A DNA stretch of 64,000 nucleotides from NCBI RefSeq assembly GCF_000090795.2, contig NW_003546254.1:243930-307929 (forward strand). The letters run 5' to 3'. The notes under the pieces are model-generated. The model had not been told where the DNA came from. It ran no database searches and was given only the letters and a program-made list of their open reading frames with translations. The translations under genes and the position numbers were made by a program. Position 1 is the stretch's first letter, and each line of letters begins with the position of its first letter. Shown here piece by piece: positions 12,061 through 23,231 of the stretch. Source of the stretch: Amphimedon queenslandica (Eukaryota > Porifera > Demospongiae > Haplosclerida > Niphatidae).

Positions 12061-13313
12061 GGTGACAGAAAGAAATTAAATAAAGTTTAAAATAAATCCC
12101 TACTTAGATCAAAGGTTCGATCGTTGAAATACTCATTTGGCGTGATGCGATAATTCAGGTACTCTTCGTCCTAATTAAGCGGGTGTGGTCAATGCATAAT
12201 AATCAGGATGTATTGATTGCTCACCAGGTCAAGGTCAAAGGTCACAAAATCCAGTCCAGAGACTAGTGTGATTAGAACAGATAGCCTCTAAAATGGAGGA
12301 ACATTAGCTGGTGGAATATTCACATGTATATCTAAACTTACAGTTTTATCACGTAAAAAAGCATAACTGTAATAAAGAAAATAGAACTTGATAAAACATC
12401 AACATTATCATCATTATTGTACTTATTATAATGGCGACAGATTATAGATTGGTTGTCCAAGAATATTCTTAGATAACTTTCAAAGACCTGCTCGTTCAGA
12501 GCCAAATTTAACCACGAGTGACCTGTGGGAGAAATGACATAACAATGTGTAATGATGGAGGTCCTCTCCTAGCCACTATAGCTGAGTGGTACTGTATCAT
12601 GACTATAATAATACAGGGTATTCTTGTTACAGTTTTGAGCAACTTTAAAAATTCGTAAAAAATCCAATATTGATTGGAATCAGCTCAAACTTTCTACACT
12701 TATACGTGTTCTTATGCTGTGTAGTCATTAAATATGTATCAATAAAATGAAGAAATGTCTTATTGCCATTTCTCAGAAAATACCCACCCTGTGCTACCAA
12801 CAGCTATGATTATTATCTAACATCACGTTTAACATAATTATTAACCTCTTCCAATGTTAGTCCTCACCACACTGAGGTCAGTGATCCTCCTAATGGTGTC
12901 TTTATGAGATAATTGCGTCATGCATGCCCAGTAACCAAAATCAGATCTAAAAAGACTAGAAAAAAATTAATAATAATAATAGAAGTGATTAAAAAATAAC
13001 TAGCCACACCTCTAAAGCATAATGCAACAAAAGCATAAATAATTTGAGCTCCAGAGAGATAAGGAATAGAATAGAAAGAGCCCTTACCCGTGTAATAGTA
13101 TGCAGTCAAGATGATGACATAATGACTGAGCCCTCGAGTTAGTACTAGTAATAGTATCTTCGTGAAGAGAGACATCACACTGCAGGGACTGGAGCTAGGG
13201 GATAGGAACAGGGGTACTTGACGGACAGGGAAACCCGCCCTTACCTTCTTTATGTCTTGAGAAACGTGCTCTAGGAGAACATCTTTCACCTGCGACTCGG
13301 ACCTCTTCGCCAT
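8032..13313 (-). CDS. PLEKHM2: Pleckstrin homology domain-containing family M member 2 (SKIP)
   Basis: Minus strand from MAKRSESQVKDVLLEHVSQD at 13313 to SEYRFD-stop at 8032. The N-terminal exons (13313-13245, 13179-13088, 12946-12846, 12522-12439 and on) make a RUN domain with family landmarks SDFGYW, SWLNLALNE and ITLVSGLDF. One long exon (about 12010-11033) encodes a low-complexity acidic/Ser linker with a run of nine Lys (KKKIKKKK context). C-terminal exons give a PH domain (CGHLDVKEIGILKTTW; SKWMQALCLAA) and the conserved end module. In mammals PLEKHM2 links Arl8 on lysosomes to kinesin-1 through Trp-acidic motifs in the linker; I see no tryptophan in the linker exon here. Introns hold (AAT)n, (CT/GA)n and a foldback element. 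It is head to head with the C3orf33-like gene, 74 bp between start codons. Confidence 0.9.
8288..8452. mobile_element. Foldback element in PLEKHM2 intron
   Basis: Ends TAAGCCTGGTTCACAATAT and the reverse complement ATATTGTGAACCAGCCTTA, with one mismatch over ~19 bp. Length about 165 bp, non-coding. Confidence 0.65.
8941..9005. repeat. (AAT)n microsatellite
   Basis: About 21 uninterrupted AAT units directly next to the splice acceptor of a PLEKHM2 exon (minus strand). It generates the poly-Asn and poly-Ile reading frames seen there, which are not genes. Confidence 0.95.
12014..12057. repeat. (GA)n microsatellite next to a splice acceptor
   Basis: A run of about 22 GA units; on the minus strand it is a CT tract immediately before the acceptor of the long PLEKHM2 exon, so it also serves as the polypyrimidine tract. 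Confidence 0.9.
12597..12790 (+). repeat. Dispersed ~180-bp repeat, one copy
   Basis: Holds the family core TCAGCTCAAACTTTCTACAC followed by a TGTGTAG and TATGTATCA... segment. The same core recurs at 29620-30430, 39420-39880, 46140-48660, 51340-51540 and 59840-60250. Lies in a PLEKHM2 intron. Confidence 0.7.
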
Positions 13314-13387
13314 TGTGTAGTAGTATACGGGGATATGCGGCGTTTTAATGGGAGTGGTCGTGTTATACGGACAACAGGTGTTTAAGT
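13314..13387. promoter_or_regulatory. Shared upstream region of PLEKHM2 and C3orf33-like gene
   Basis: The tightest head-to-head pair in the window: 74 bp between start codons. A bidirectional promoter is inferred from spacing; no TATA box is evident. Confidence 0.55.
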
Positions 13388-14361
13388 ATGGACGTGATGG
13401 ACGATTGGATAGATAAGAACATCAGATTAGTTAGAGTAAATTTCAGTTTATTTCTCTCTCTTTTATATTTATTTTCTCTAGCTTCTTCCGTGGTTTGTAG
13501 GTGGTTTTGGTGTCTACCTGATAGCCAGGAACACCCATATGGTACAGAATCCTATATTGTTTGTAACTTTGTATGGCTTCATGTACATGTTCGCACCTGC
13601 AAATTGACGCTTGTACACATAACATTAACCCCTTCTTATATTCCCAGCTGTCTCTCTCCGTCTCCTCTAGTTTTCTCATTTTCAATCAGCTGCTTCTATT
13701 CCTCTTAACCTGGTTCGGACCAATCACAGATTAACTGGACGTGTCGTTAACTTTTCCGGCGATAGTTTGGGGGTGTGGCACATTCCTCTCGGACACTGGG
13801 TCCTTAGGAGAAAGCTCCACCCACCTAGCAATGAAAGTAAATATTTTATAGAGGCACAAAAATATAGATGAAAATTATTATTATTCTCTGTAGATTTGCT
13901 TAGGGTCAGCTTTGCTGGTATTTCTCATAATGATTTGACAAAGACAGGGAAATGGATTGAAGAGAATCTTTATAATGAAAAGATTAGGTTTATTTTATTA
14001 GATGGAAATGAAGAGCAAGTTGAATGCATCGTTTTTAAAGCAAACAAAGTAAATGTATTTGATATTATAGTTATTGTAATTTAATATTCCTTCTCCTCCT
14101 CTCTCTCTTCAGTTTCCATTCTTCAATACTGCTAGTATAAATGAGTCGTTACTTACAAATGGATTAGCTACTATTAGGGACGTTCCTTGTTTCCATGGCA
14201 ACACTCGACACCACACTTCCTTTGTGTCCAGACTTGTGAAGAGTGAGAAAGCTGCTAAGAAAAGAGGGCGGGGCATGTGGGAAGGGTCCGAACATGAGAA
14301 GTGGAGATGGAAAATTTGGCGTGGTGTAAAGAAATTTTTTTCATATTTTAAAAGAAAATAA
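13388..14361 (+). CDS. C3orf33: C3orf33-like protein
   Basis: Exons 13388-13435, 13482-13541, 13674-about 13836, about 13892-14047 and 14112-14361. The N-terminus MDVMDDWIDKNIRLVR matches the acidic, Trp-containing start of the family. Exon 2 codes a short hydrophobic segment (LLPWFVGGFGVYLI) that would be the single membrane anchor. Exon 3 carries HRLTGRVVNF and IPLGHW, the beta-strand part typical of this SNase/OB-fold-like family (human IPVEF, RNVKLRGR, EHIPI). The last exon has SEKAAKKRGRGMWEG and a basic C-terminus. The biochemical role is not established; human C3orf33 has been reported as a signalling modulator. It converges on PACC1 (99 bp between stops). Confidence 0.75.
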
Positions 14362-14460
14362 TTTAATAAATAATTAACACATATGTACACATTAGTCACG
14401 AGTCTCACGGACAAAATTTAAAAATAACAAAATTAAAATAACGTTCAATTGACTAGTCAC

Positions 14461-16185
14461 TCAGTTCTTTTGTATGTGATAACTTTTCGTAGTTTCCATT
14501 GATTTCCGTAGCTTATTCTCTCTCTTCTCTTTCTGTCTTTCTTTATACGCTTCGAGCTCTTTCTCATGTTCTTCCTCCAACTTTTTCAAATGCAACATTT
14601 TCTTTTCCTTGTCTCTCCTGATCCTTCTCATCCACATGCGACAAAACTCGCCAGCTTTCACTAAAGTTATAAAAACGCCACATATTGAGCCGAAAGCACT
14701 CCAAGCCGTTGTAGAGATGATGTCCCTCACGTAGTCATAGTAGCGATCTTTCCATTCAAAAACAACCTCCATCGGGTACATCCCATCGAGCCCAGGGTCA
14801 TTGAATGAAGCGTAATTATCGATGATATTGAAATCAGTTTTATTTGTTGTTGCTCTGTAATCCGTTCGTATAGTGTAACTCATTTTGACCCACGTCCTAA
14901 AACCAGCTGGAAAAGTGTATATGTCTCTGTACTGCTCGAGCGAAGCAAGGAATCCCTTTCTTTCGTTTTCTTTTAACGACTCGAAATAGTTCCAGTTTTC
15001 AAATAAAATGTACTCTACTGCACTGAACTGTCTTGAGGTTGTATTGATGCTGAAGTGTAGCAGCAAGGATTCTTTACAGTCAACTAGTGTGGGACCTTTA
15101 AACACCATTGCAAATCTAGTTACATTAACAAGTGCAGTCGAATTAAACGACACATTAAAATAAGTACAAGTTTCCGGTAACTTGTATTTATTACATCGCT
15201 CCGGAGGTTTCTCTGGATCTGGCGATACGTCATCATAGTAACGATACTGACAAAAACTATAATTTGAGAACTGTGGGAGAATTACGATACCAATCGGAGG
15301 ATAGCGATCCTTAACCTCAACCAATTGAACCGACTGTACTTTATTGTTGTACGATAGAACAACTCCCTCTATTGTGTAGAATGCAAAGACACATGCAACA
15401 ATCATGAGAGCAAAGTAGAGTGTCGGTAGAAGTATGAGTTTTGCTAGATCTTTCCCCGAGCGACGATACACAGGATTCATTGTAGGGGGCTCCTCATCAC
15501 TTGAATCTTCATCTTCATCTTCACCGATTACTAACTATAAAAAATAAAGTATAAAATAAAAATAAAATAAGGAATGTAATTAGGTGTTGTCCATTAAATG
15601 GAGGTGTTCTTTATACTACTAAAAGGTGTCTGTTAAGCTTTCAGCCCCACCCAAAGAATTTGTTATTACAAAGAGCAATTAGCACCTTAGAAATTACAAG
15701 CTAAAAACAAGGCCCTTGCTACAAGCTTTGAGCTTTGGGTACTTCATAAAAGCACACACTATTTATCTTGTTATAGATACTACAAGTATCAAGGGTACAT
15801 AAAAATGTGCCAGAATACAAAAAGGTTTTAAGTTAGTTTATGATCTTACTCTTTTAAGAGATGTGAATGGATTAGCATCTAGTCTGCGATGATGTTTCTT
15901 TATTTTCCTACGGCTGCGATTCTGAGATAGCCTCTCCCTCAAAGGAGCTGGCTCTTCCTTTGGAAAGTCTTCAGTTATAGAGCCATAGCCTCCTTCTCTC
16001 TCTTCTTCGCTATGGAGGAGTTGGAGATGATCTTCTTCTAGCCATTCAGCGTCCGCTTCGCTCACTGGACGACCTCGAGCAAAAGAGTTCATTTCGTTCT
16101 TCCAGCTGTCCTCTCTCACTCTCCCTCTCTCTAGTTGAGGAGGAAGAGAAGCTGGAACAAAGTGAATAGAGGATCTGTCAGCCAT
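14461..16185 (-). CDS. PACC1: Proton-activated chloride channel (TMEM206 family)
   Basis: Two exons: 16185-15850 (MADRSSIHFVPASL..., 112 residues, cytoplasmic) and 15534-14461, joined in phase 0. TM1 is LILLPTLYFALMIVACVFAF, followed by a large extracellular domain with several NxS/T sites and Cys residues. Family signatures GFRTWVKMS and VVFEWKD precede TM2 (SAFGSICGVFITLVKAGEF). The TM2 lysine that sets anion selectivity in vertebrate PAC is at the equivalent place (VKAGEF versus FKAAEF). The C-terminal tail is an unusually long, Lys/Glu-rich coiled-coil-like segment. The total of ~469 residues exceeds the human ~350 because both cytoplasmic ends are longer. The acid-activated Cl- conductance of plasma membrane and endosomes is inferred by homology. 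Confidence 0.92.
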
Positions 16186-16419
16186 AGTATGACCTGTGCG
16201 GCTAAGGTGATAATTGCCCAGCTAGCTAGCCCGCGCAATGGCGGGTAAGGCACCACGCCCTTAGCCCCGCCCTATAATGATTCATTATGGTATTTTTGTA
16301 GTATAAAATTAATTTTTATGGCTCTAGTAGGCACATTACAATGAATGAAAAATTAAACAAAATTCAAAAAGAAGAGAAAAATATCAGTTCTGTTGATTAC
16401 TCGATAATTTGATTTGTCG

Positions 16420-17415
16420 TCAGTGACGCAAAGTTGAAGATTTCTTCTTCAAATCTTCTCTATCATCAGGTAAGATACCACCAGCCGGAACAGAAAACCG
16501 ACTAGAACGGCTCGGATTAATACCGTCGCCCAGCGGCCCAGTGTAATCAGAATGGCGACGCGTATTTGACGATATTTGGAGGCCTTGGACGTTTGGTGGG
16601 GCACCGACACTTAACTTAACTCGTGAACGAGGAGTCACATATGGGTTATTGCTAACTTTGACGACACCTTTGTTATCTGTTTCAATCTTCTGACAGAAAG
16701 GCTGAAAGTTTTGCGGGACGGTGTTAATCTCGTTATTCTCCAAATACAAAATCTCGAGTTTTTCTAAAGTACATATTGTCTCAGGTAAAGTTTGAAGCTT
16801 GTTGTATTGGAGGTACAGACGGCGCAGGGTCTGAGACAGTTTGTGAATATTGTAAGATAGGGCCTGGAGGTTATTGTGATTTAGGTAGAGAACAGAAAGG
16901 TTAGGAAGGTCGTTCAAAGACTCCTGGTACTGGGCTATCTCATTGTGTTCGAGATGAAGATGGCGTAAGTTCGTTAGGAGATTTATTTCGGGAGGGACGG
17001 AGGTTATATAATTAGAGGAAAGCCAAAGGATTTCTAAATTTTCTAGTTTTAGAAGACGCGACGGTACAGCTGTGAAAGCATTATGGTGCAAATAAAGCTC
17101 CTTTAGATTGATCAACTGATCAATCTGGCCTGGTAGCTCGGCCAGATTGTTGTGAGAGACCCAAAGCTTCTGTAGATTAGTGAAAGAGCAGACTTTGATG
17201 GGAAGCTGGTATAGTTTAAACTTGTGTTCTTCGCCTTCCAAAGCCCAGCCCGAGTAGAGGTCAAGAGATACAGTCCCGTTTACTTCAGTAACGTAGACTC
17301 TCTTCTTCAATACTTCAGAGTCCCGTCTCTGTGAGGTACGTCTCATAAGCTCAACCTCAACGTAAGGAGGAGATGAGAGAGAAGAAGGAGAAGGGATCCT
17401 TTCCAGCACAGACAT
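16420..17415 (-). CDS. Leucine-rich repeat protein
   Basis: Single exon. I choose the start at 17415 (MSVLERIPSPSSL) over the upstream Met at 17475, because the first 20 residues of the longer frame look like 5' UTR. The central part has about seven typical LRRs (LWVSHNNLAELPGQI, LYLHHNAFTAVPSRL, LYLQYNKLQTLPETI) of the SHOC2/Ras-suppressor type, followed by a Ser/Arg-rich tail (RSSRFSVPAGG). No membrane segment or signal peptide, so a cytosolic scaffold is likely. I cannot name an orthologue. It lies between PACC1 and CDA on the same strand, 234 and 180 bp away. Confidence 0.8.
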   Translation of the reverse strand: MSVLERIPSPSSLSSPPYVEVELMRRTSQRRDSEVLKKRVYVTEVNGTVSLDLYSGWALEGEEHKFKLYQLPIKVCSFTNLQKLWVSHNNLAELPGQIDQLINLKELYLHHNAFTAVPSRLLKLENLEILWLSSNYITSVPPEINLLTNLRHLHLEHNEIAQYQESLNDLPNLSVLYLNHNNLQALSYNIHKLSQTLRRLYLQYNKLQTLPETICTLEKLEILYLENNEINTVPQNFQPFCQKIETDNKGVVKVSNNPYVTPRSRVKLSVGAPPNVQGLQISSNTRRHSDYTGPLGDGINPSRSSRFSVPAGGILPDDREDLKKKSSTLRH

Positions 17416-17595
17416 TCTTTTCGAGTAAAAACCACGCCTACACAACAAACCACACCTACTAATTAAAATGAACACTCACCTACACTAATTTTTGGTTTGT
17501 TTTTTTTTGTTAAAAAAAAAAAAAATTTCTAAGACACAAAACTACTCAATATAAATTATAATAAAAAGCAACATAATAATAATTAATATTATAAC

Positions 17596-18607
17596 TTATT
17601 CTTTAATTAGTACATCAGGTAGAAATGCTTTAGGCAACAGTTCTTGAATGCTTGTTGTAGTTGTGGCACCAGAAGCTTTTACAAGTATCACTTGACAGTT
17701 AGAGTCCCAACCAAACTCAGCAATAATTTGACGACAGCCTCCACAAGGAGAAGGAAACTGATCATCAAGTTTACTACAGAGAGGAAGGGAGAGGAGGAGA
17801 GAAGGCAGTTAAGTAGGGGGGGTCATTTCACTTTGAACTTACGTTGCTACAGCAATGGCTACAATTTTCTTGTCATCTTTATTTTCTAAACTGCTAACAC
17901 ATTTTGTAATAGCTACCCTCTCAGCACAAGTACTAAGCGGGTAAGCAGCATTCTCTATATTAGAACCTAAACAAAATTATGATAATGTATAATAAAAGTG
18001 GAATATTTTAAGGTGACTCTAATTTTATGATAAAAAAAAAAGTAAAACCAGTTAATTTTTTGTTAGCTATATTAATTCATAGTAGTTCACATGTAAAATG
18101 GTAAAATTAAAAACAAGTAAAAATTTAAAAATTAAATAATAAAGACAGTAAAATATTCTACTTCTGTAGTATTTACATTATGTACATGTATGTTGATTTG
18201 GTAGAGAACTTAGAAATAATTTTCATGCTATAATAGCTTAACTGTCAGAGCAAACTGAAAACTTTGCTTACAAGACAAGAATATGATCTAAACTTGTAAC
18301 TTTCAGCAATTCTCACACTATGTGGTAATTTTGTTGACATGGCAAAATTAATCCCAACTTCCCTTGTCCAATCCCTCAAGTTAATGTCACAGGAACTGTA
18401 AACCATGTTTACTAGTACATGTACATGTATACCACTTCCTCGAATTGATCATAATTGATTTAACCTAAGATGTAACATACCAGTTACTACTTTCCCACTC
18501 TTTGTCCTGAGGGCTGCCCCAACTTGAAAGTTAGAGTAAGGGCAGTGAGCCCTTGATCTAGCCTCTAGAGCTGCCTGGACTAAATCCTCGTTATCTGAAG
18601 AGCTCAT
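17596..18607 (-). CDS. CDA: Cytidine deaminase
   Basis: Three exons: 18607-18481, 17966-17843 and 17773-17596. The start MSSSDNEDLVQAALEARSRA is followed by AHCPYSNFQVGAAL, the nucleoside-pocket signature. The zinc site is complete: CAERVAI (Cys plus catalytic Glu) in exon 2 and PCGGCRQ (two Cys) in exon 3. About 142 residues, the usual length of the homotetrameric enzyme that converts (deoxy)cytidine to (deoxy)uridine in pyrimidine salvage. Intron 1 is ~510 bp of AT-rich sequence with no repeat I could place. The gene is head to head with mitofusin. Confidence 0.95.
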
Positions 18608-18844
18608 TGTTTCTTTGTTTCTTTTCTTAAAGCTTTTGCGTTAAAAAAACGCGAACGTATAGCGTCGTCCTGCCTTTTATGGGCGAGGTCAAAATAAAAT
18701 CAACGCCTATGTAACATTGCGTGGGCGACGCCTTTAAATGTAGGCGTGGTTAACAATTGGATTGTTCCCGCCCTTTTTTCTGTTCCCATTCCTCATCTCA
18801 ATAATCTCACGTGGTAAAAGAAAGGCTCCATCTAGTCCAGAATT
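18608..18844. promoter_or_regulatory. Shared upstream region of CDA and mitofusin
   Basis: 237 bp between divergent start codons, GC-richer than its surroundings and containing GGGCGAGG, GTGGGCGACGCC and CACGTG. Bidirectional promoter inferred from position. Confidence 0.5.
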
Positions 18845-21800
18845 ATGAGTACTCCTTTGAAACTCTCTCAGAAGCAAAAGTCTGTGGACTCACCTGAGAC
18901 TGTCATACTGAAAATGCAGAAAAAAGACGTAAATAAACATTGTTGCAATTATTATTATTTATTACATCATAATTTCTAATATTTTTAATTTAATAGTTTA
19001 CTAGACCCACTAGTGTCTATGAAAGGAGGATATCCGGTACACCGGACGCCCATAGTCAACCCACTGGTCGTACGAGCCCTCTCAAACGGTTTGGACTTGC
19101 TAAAGAAAGTATCAACAAAACTTTCGGACTAATAAAAACAGAATTGCTAGAAGCGCATGCTATATTGGTAGAGGCTAAAGGAGGAGAGAGCGGGGAGGGA
19201 GGAGGGAGAACAACTGTCCTTCTTGAAAAGACGGCCGGAATCGAGGAAATATTAGCCAGGGATCATATGAAGGTAATTAATTAACTATTAGTTTATAGTC
19301 AACTAATTTTAATATTACTAAATGAATATTACTTAATGATTAATTAATGTTAATACTGTAGGGCACCACCTTTTTTGAGGGCTGTAAATTTTGCCGATTT
19401 TGCAATTTTTTGAAGATTTGCGAAAGTTACTTCCATGTAAATCAACCTAATATGATACAAGATGGCAGCAAAAAAATTGAGTCTGCAAAATTTAAATTCG
19501 CAAAATTTACAGCCCCTCGAAAAAAAAGGCGCCCTCAGGTATTACTTAATAGTTGATCAACTTGATCACTTGTGTTTGGGTCTGTCTTTTAAAATGGTTT
19601 CTCTGTTTTTGTGCCAAGCTCTGATGATGTACACATGGGATGCCAAGTGTTACCATGGTTACTATAATCAGAGGCCATGGGACTTGATTATAATTAGTCA
19701 TAACTTTTAGTTTTTGCTGATTAGCTGAAAAACTGCCCGAGGGAGTAATAGTCCATAGTGAGGCCAGTCAGATACATTATAATGAGGACATTATGTAATG
19801 TCTTAATTAGTATGTACAAAAGGACCTCTGAAATGAGGACACCTCTGTATTAAGGACAGGTAGTATGGGCCCAATGGTGTCCTTAATAAAGAGGCTACAC
19901 TGTACATGTATTAAGGACAGGTAGTGTGGGCCCAATGGTGTCCTTAATAAAGAGGATACACTGTACATGTATTAAGGACAGGTAGTGTGGGCCCAATGGT
20001 GTCCTTAATAAAGAGGCTACACTGTACATGCATTAAGGACAGGTAGTTTGGGCCCAATGGTGTCCTTAATAAAGAGGCTACACTGTACATGCATTAAGGA
20101 CAGGTAGTTTGGGCCCAATGGTGTCCTTAATAAAGAGGCTACACTGTACATGTATTAAGGACAGGTAGTGTGGGCCCAATGGTGTCCTTAATAAAGAGGC
20201 TACACTGTACATGTATTAAGGAGAGGTAGTGTGGACCCAATAGTGTCCTTAATAAAGAGGCTACACTGTACATGTATTAAGGACAGGTAGTGTGGGCCCA
20301 ATGGTGTCCTTAATAAAGAGGATACACTGTACATGTATTAAGGACAGGTAGTGTGGGCCCAATGGTGTCCTTAATAAAGAGGATACACTGTACATGTATT
20401 AAGGACAGGTAGTGTGGGCCCAATGGTGTCCTTAATAAAGAGGCTACACTGTACATGCATTAAGGACAGGTAGTTTGGGCCCAATGGTGTCCTTAATAAA
20501 GAGGCTACACTGTACATGCATTAAGGACAGGTAGTTTGGGCCCAATGGTGTCCTTAATAAAGAGGCTACACTGTACATGCATTAAGGACAGGTAGTTTGG
20601 GCCCAATGGTGTCCTTAATAAAGAGGCTACACTGTACATGCATTAAGGACAGGTAGTTTGGGCCCAATGGTGTCCTTAATAAAGAGGCTACACTGTACAT
20701 GCATTAAGGACAGGTAGTATGGGCCCAACGGTGTCCTTAATGAAGAGGCTACACTGTACATGTACAATGGACTTATTCATGATGTCATATGATGTCACAA
20801 TAGGTTGCATTCTTTGGTCGTACCTCCAATGGTAAAAGCACTGTTGTGAATGCTCTCCTTCATGATAAAGTCCTACCTGCTGGCATAGGACATACCACAA
20901 ACTGCTTCCTGTCAGTCATTGGAGTTGATGAAGACAAAGGATATGTAATTGTACCTGGATCTGGCGAACACTCCGATATAAAAGTACACGCAAATGCTGT
21001 TTTTTATTATCATTGATATTTTGCTTCCATTCCAGTCCCTTCAGCAATTGGCTAATTCATTGCATAAAGAACGTCTCTCCACTAACAGTCTCCTCAGGGT
21101 TTGCTGGCCAAAGGAGAAGTGTGCTTTACTCCAAGAAGATGTGGAATTCGTAGACAGGTAAGAAATATTAATTTACTATTATTAATTGTTATTTTTATTT
21201 TTCATTTTAATTTCTACCAAATCTTAACCTAGCCTGACATACAGTACGTGTAATTAATCTTATCTTATTATTAATAATTATTACTATTTTATTATTATTA
21301 TTATTATTTTTATTTTTATTATTATTTATCATTTTTTCACAGTCCTGGTATTGATATGAATCCCGACGTTGATGACTGGATAAACTCGCATTGTTTAGAC
21401 GCTGATGTTTTCGTCCTCGTATCTAATGCTGAGTCGACATTAATGAATGCCGTAAGAAATATTATTAGTATTATTTTATTAGCGTAAGACACAACAGATC
21501 TGATCCTTTGGCCCTTCTTTACGACGTTATAATTAGTCATCAGAAGAAATCTCTCTAATTTTTCACTATTACGTGTACCTCTTTAAATGTACATACATGT
21601 ACATGAAAGAGTGTATCTATAGTCTTTGTATGTATTTTGAATGAAAACATTATTTCTATAATTCCATTAGCCTTTTGCTTTGTTCAAGATAGAAAGCCAA
21701 TGCTGTTACGTAATACAGTATTATTTTGTCTTTCTCTCGTATGCTAAGTAAAACTAATAAAATAAATGAAAACTCTTAACCAAATAACCCCTATGATGTA

Positions 21801-23142
21801 ATGGTACACTGCCTTCGGTTTGACTGTACTAAAAATATGTCTTGGGCTGTTTGTTGCGGTCGGACTGCAGGGGAGTGTTTCCAGCCGGCAAATTAGAGTA
21901 CCCTAATTACCTCTTGTTGGGTCAATAGTCGTCTTTGGATCCTGCTATCGTTTCCGCTCTTACAGGACAAACAAGCTGGCGCTCTGCTTTTAAAAATTAA
22001 TTAGTAAATTTGGAATACAAGCGCAAATTATTTTTTGTGTACATATTGTTTATTTTGTTACAATTTTGGTATAGTTAATGTAGTGATTTCAGCTGCTGCA
22101 TTGAACATATTGTGCTGATATTGTTTGGTGACATTTTTGTTAACAGCACTCTTAGAATATCAGCCATTGTTTCATTATTATTAATACCCATAATTCAGTC
22201 ATCTTTGATTCTGATTTTTGTCTCTCAGGAAAAGAATTTCTTTCATCGAGTTAGCGAAAGACTCTCCCGCCCGAATATATTCATTTTAAACAATCGCTGG
22301 GACGTTTGTGTTGAGGAAGAGCCCTCGATGGTGGAAGAGGTCAAGCAACAACATTTGGAGAACGACATCTCTTTCCTCTCAAACCAACTCTCAGTCATAG
22401 ACCCTGACACTGCTAGGGAGAGAGTTTATTTCGTTTCGGCTAAAGAAGTTGTAACGATTAGAAACAGACAGAGAGAAAATCAGAGCGACTTGGGTAAAAT
22501 GAATTATTAGAATTTTTTAAAAATTATCTTTATGTACAGGTGTAGAATGTATTTTTCCTTGTTTTCTATTATCATTTTTATTGTTGTTGTTATTATTATT
22601 ATTAATTTATTAGGCAGGGGACTTCACGATGGCTACAAGGGACGTCTTCTTGAGTTTGAGAGATTTGAGTTAAAGTTTAAAGAGTGCTTATCAAATTCGG
22701 CGATTAAGACAAAATTCGAGCAGCACCACTCACGAGGTCTAGAGATTGTCCTCGAATTGGAAGAACTTCTTAACTTTGAAAGCGAACAAGCAACTCAGAA
22801 AAAGTAAAAATAAACATTAACGTGTATTACTGTTTTTATGCTCTGCTTAGTTCTTTAATACAAAGCGAATTGCAGGAGATTTGTTCTAAGCAGCAAAATT
22901 TGAATGATAAAGGACATCTTGTGTATCAGAGATCAATACAGAAGACGCAGTCAATGGCGGCTGAGTTGGAGTCAAGAGTTCAAGCAGCAATGGAAGGAAT
23001 ACTGGGACATATAGCTAGTAAGTATTCTTATAATAGCTTCCTTTTAAGTTGCTTTCATGTTTTCTCCCTTTCTCTCTCTCCTCCTTTTTTCTCTTCCTTT
23101 TTGCACATCTCCCCCACTCATTATCTAATATATTATTCTATT

Positions 23143-23231
<89 letters not shown>

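Noticed and set aside
19848-20765. CRISPR array
   Set aside because: Contiguous 61-bp units without distinct spacers in a eukaryotic intron; a minisatellite.
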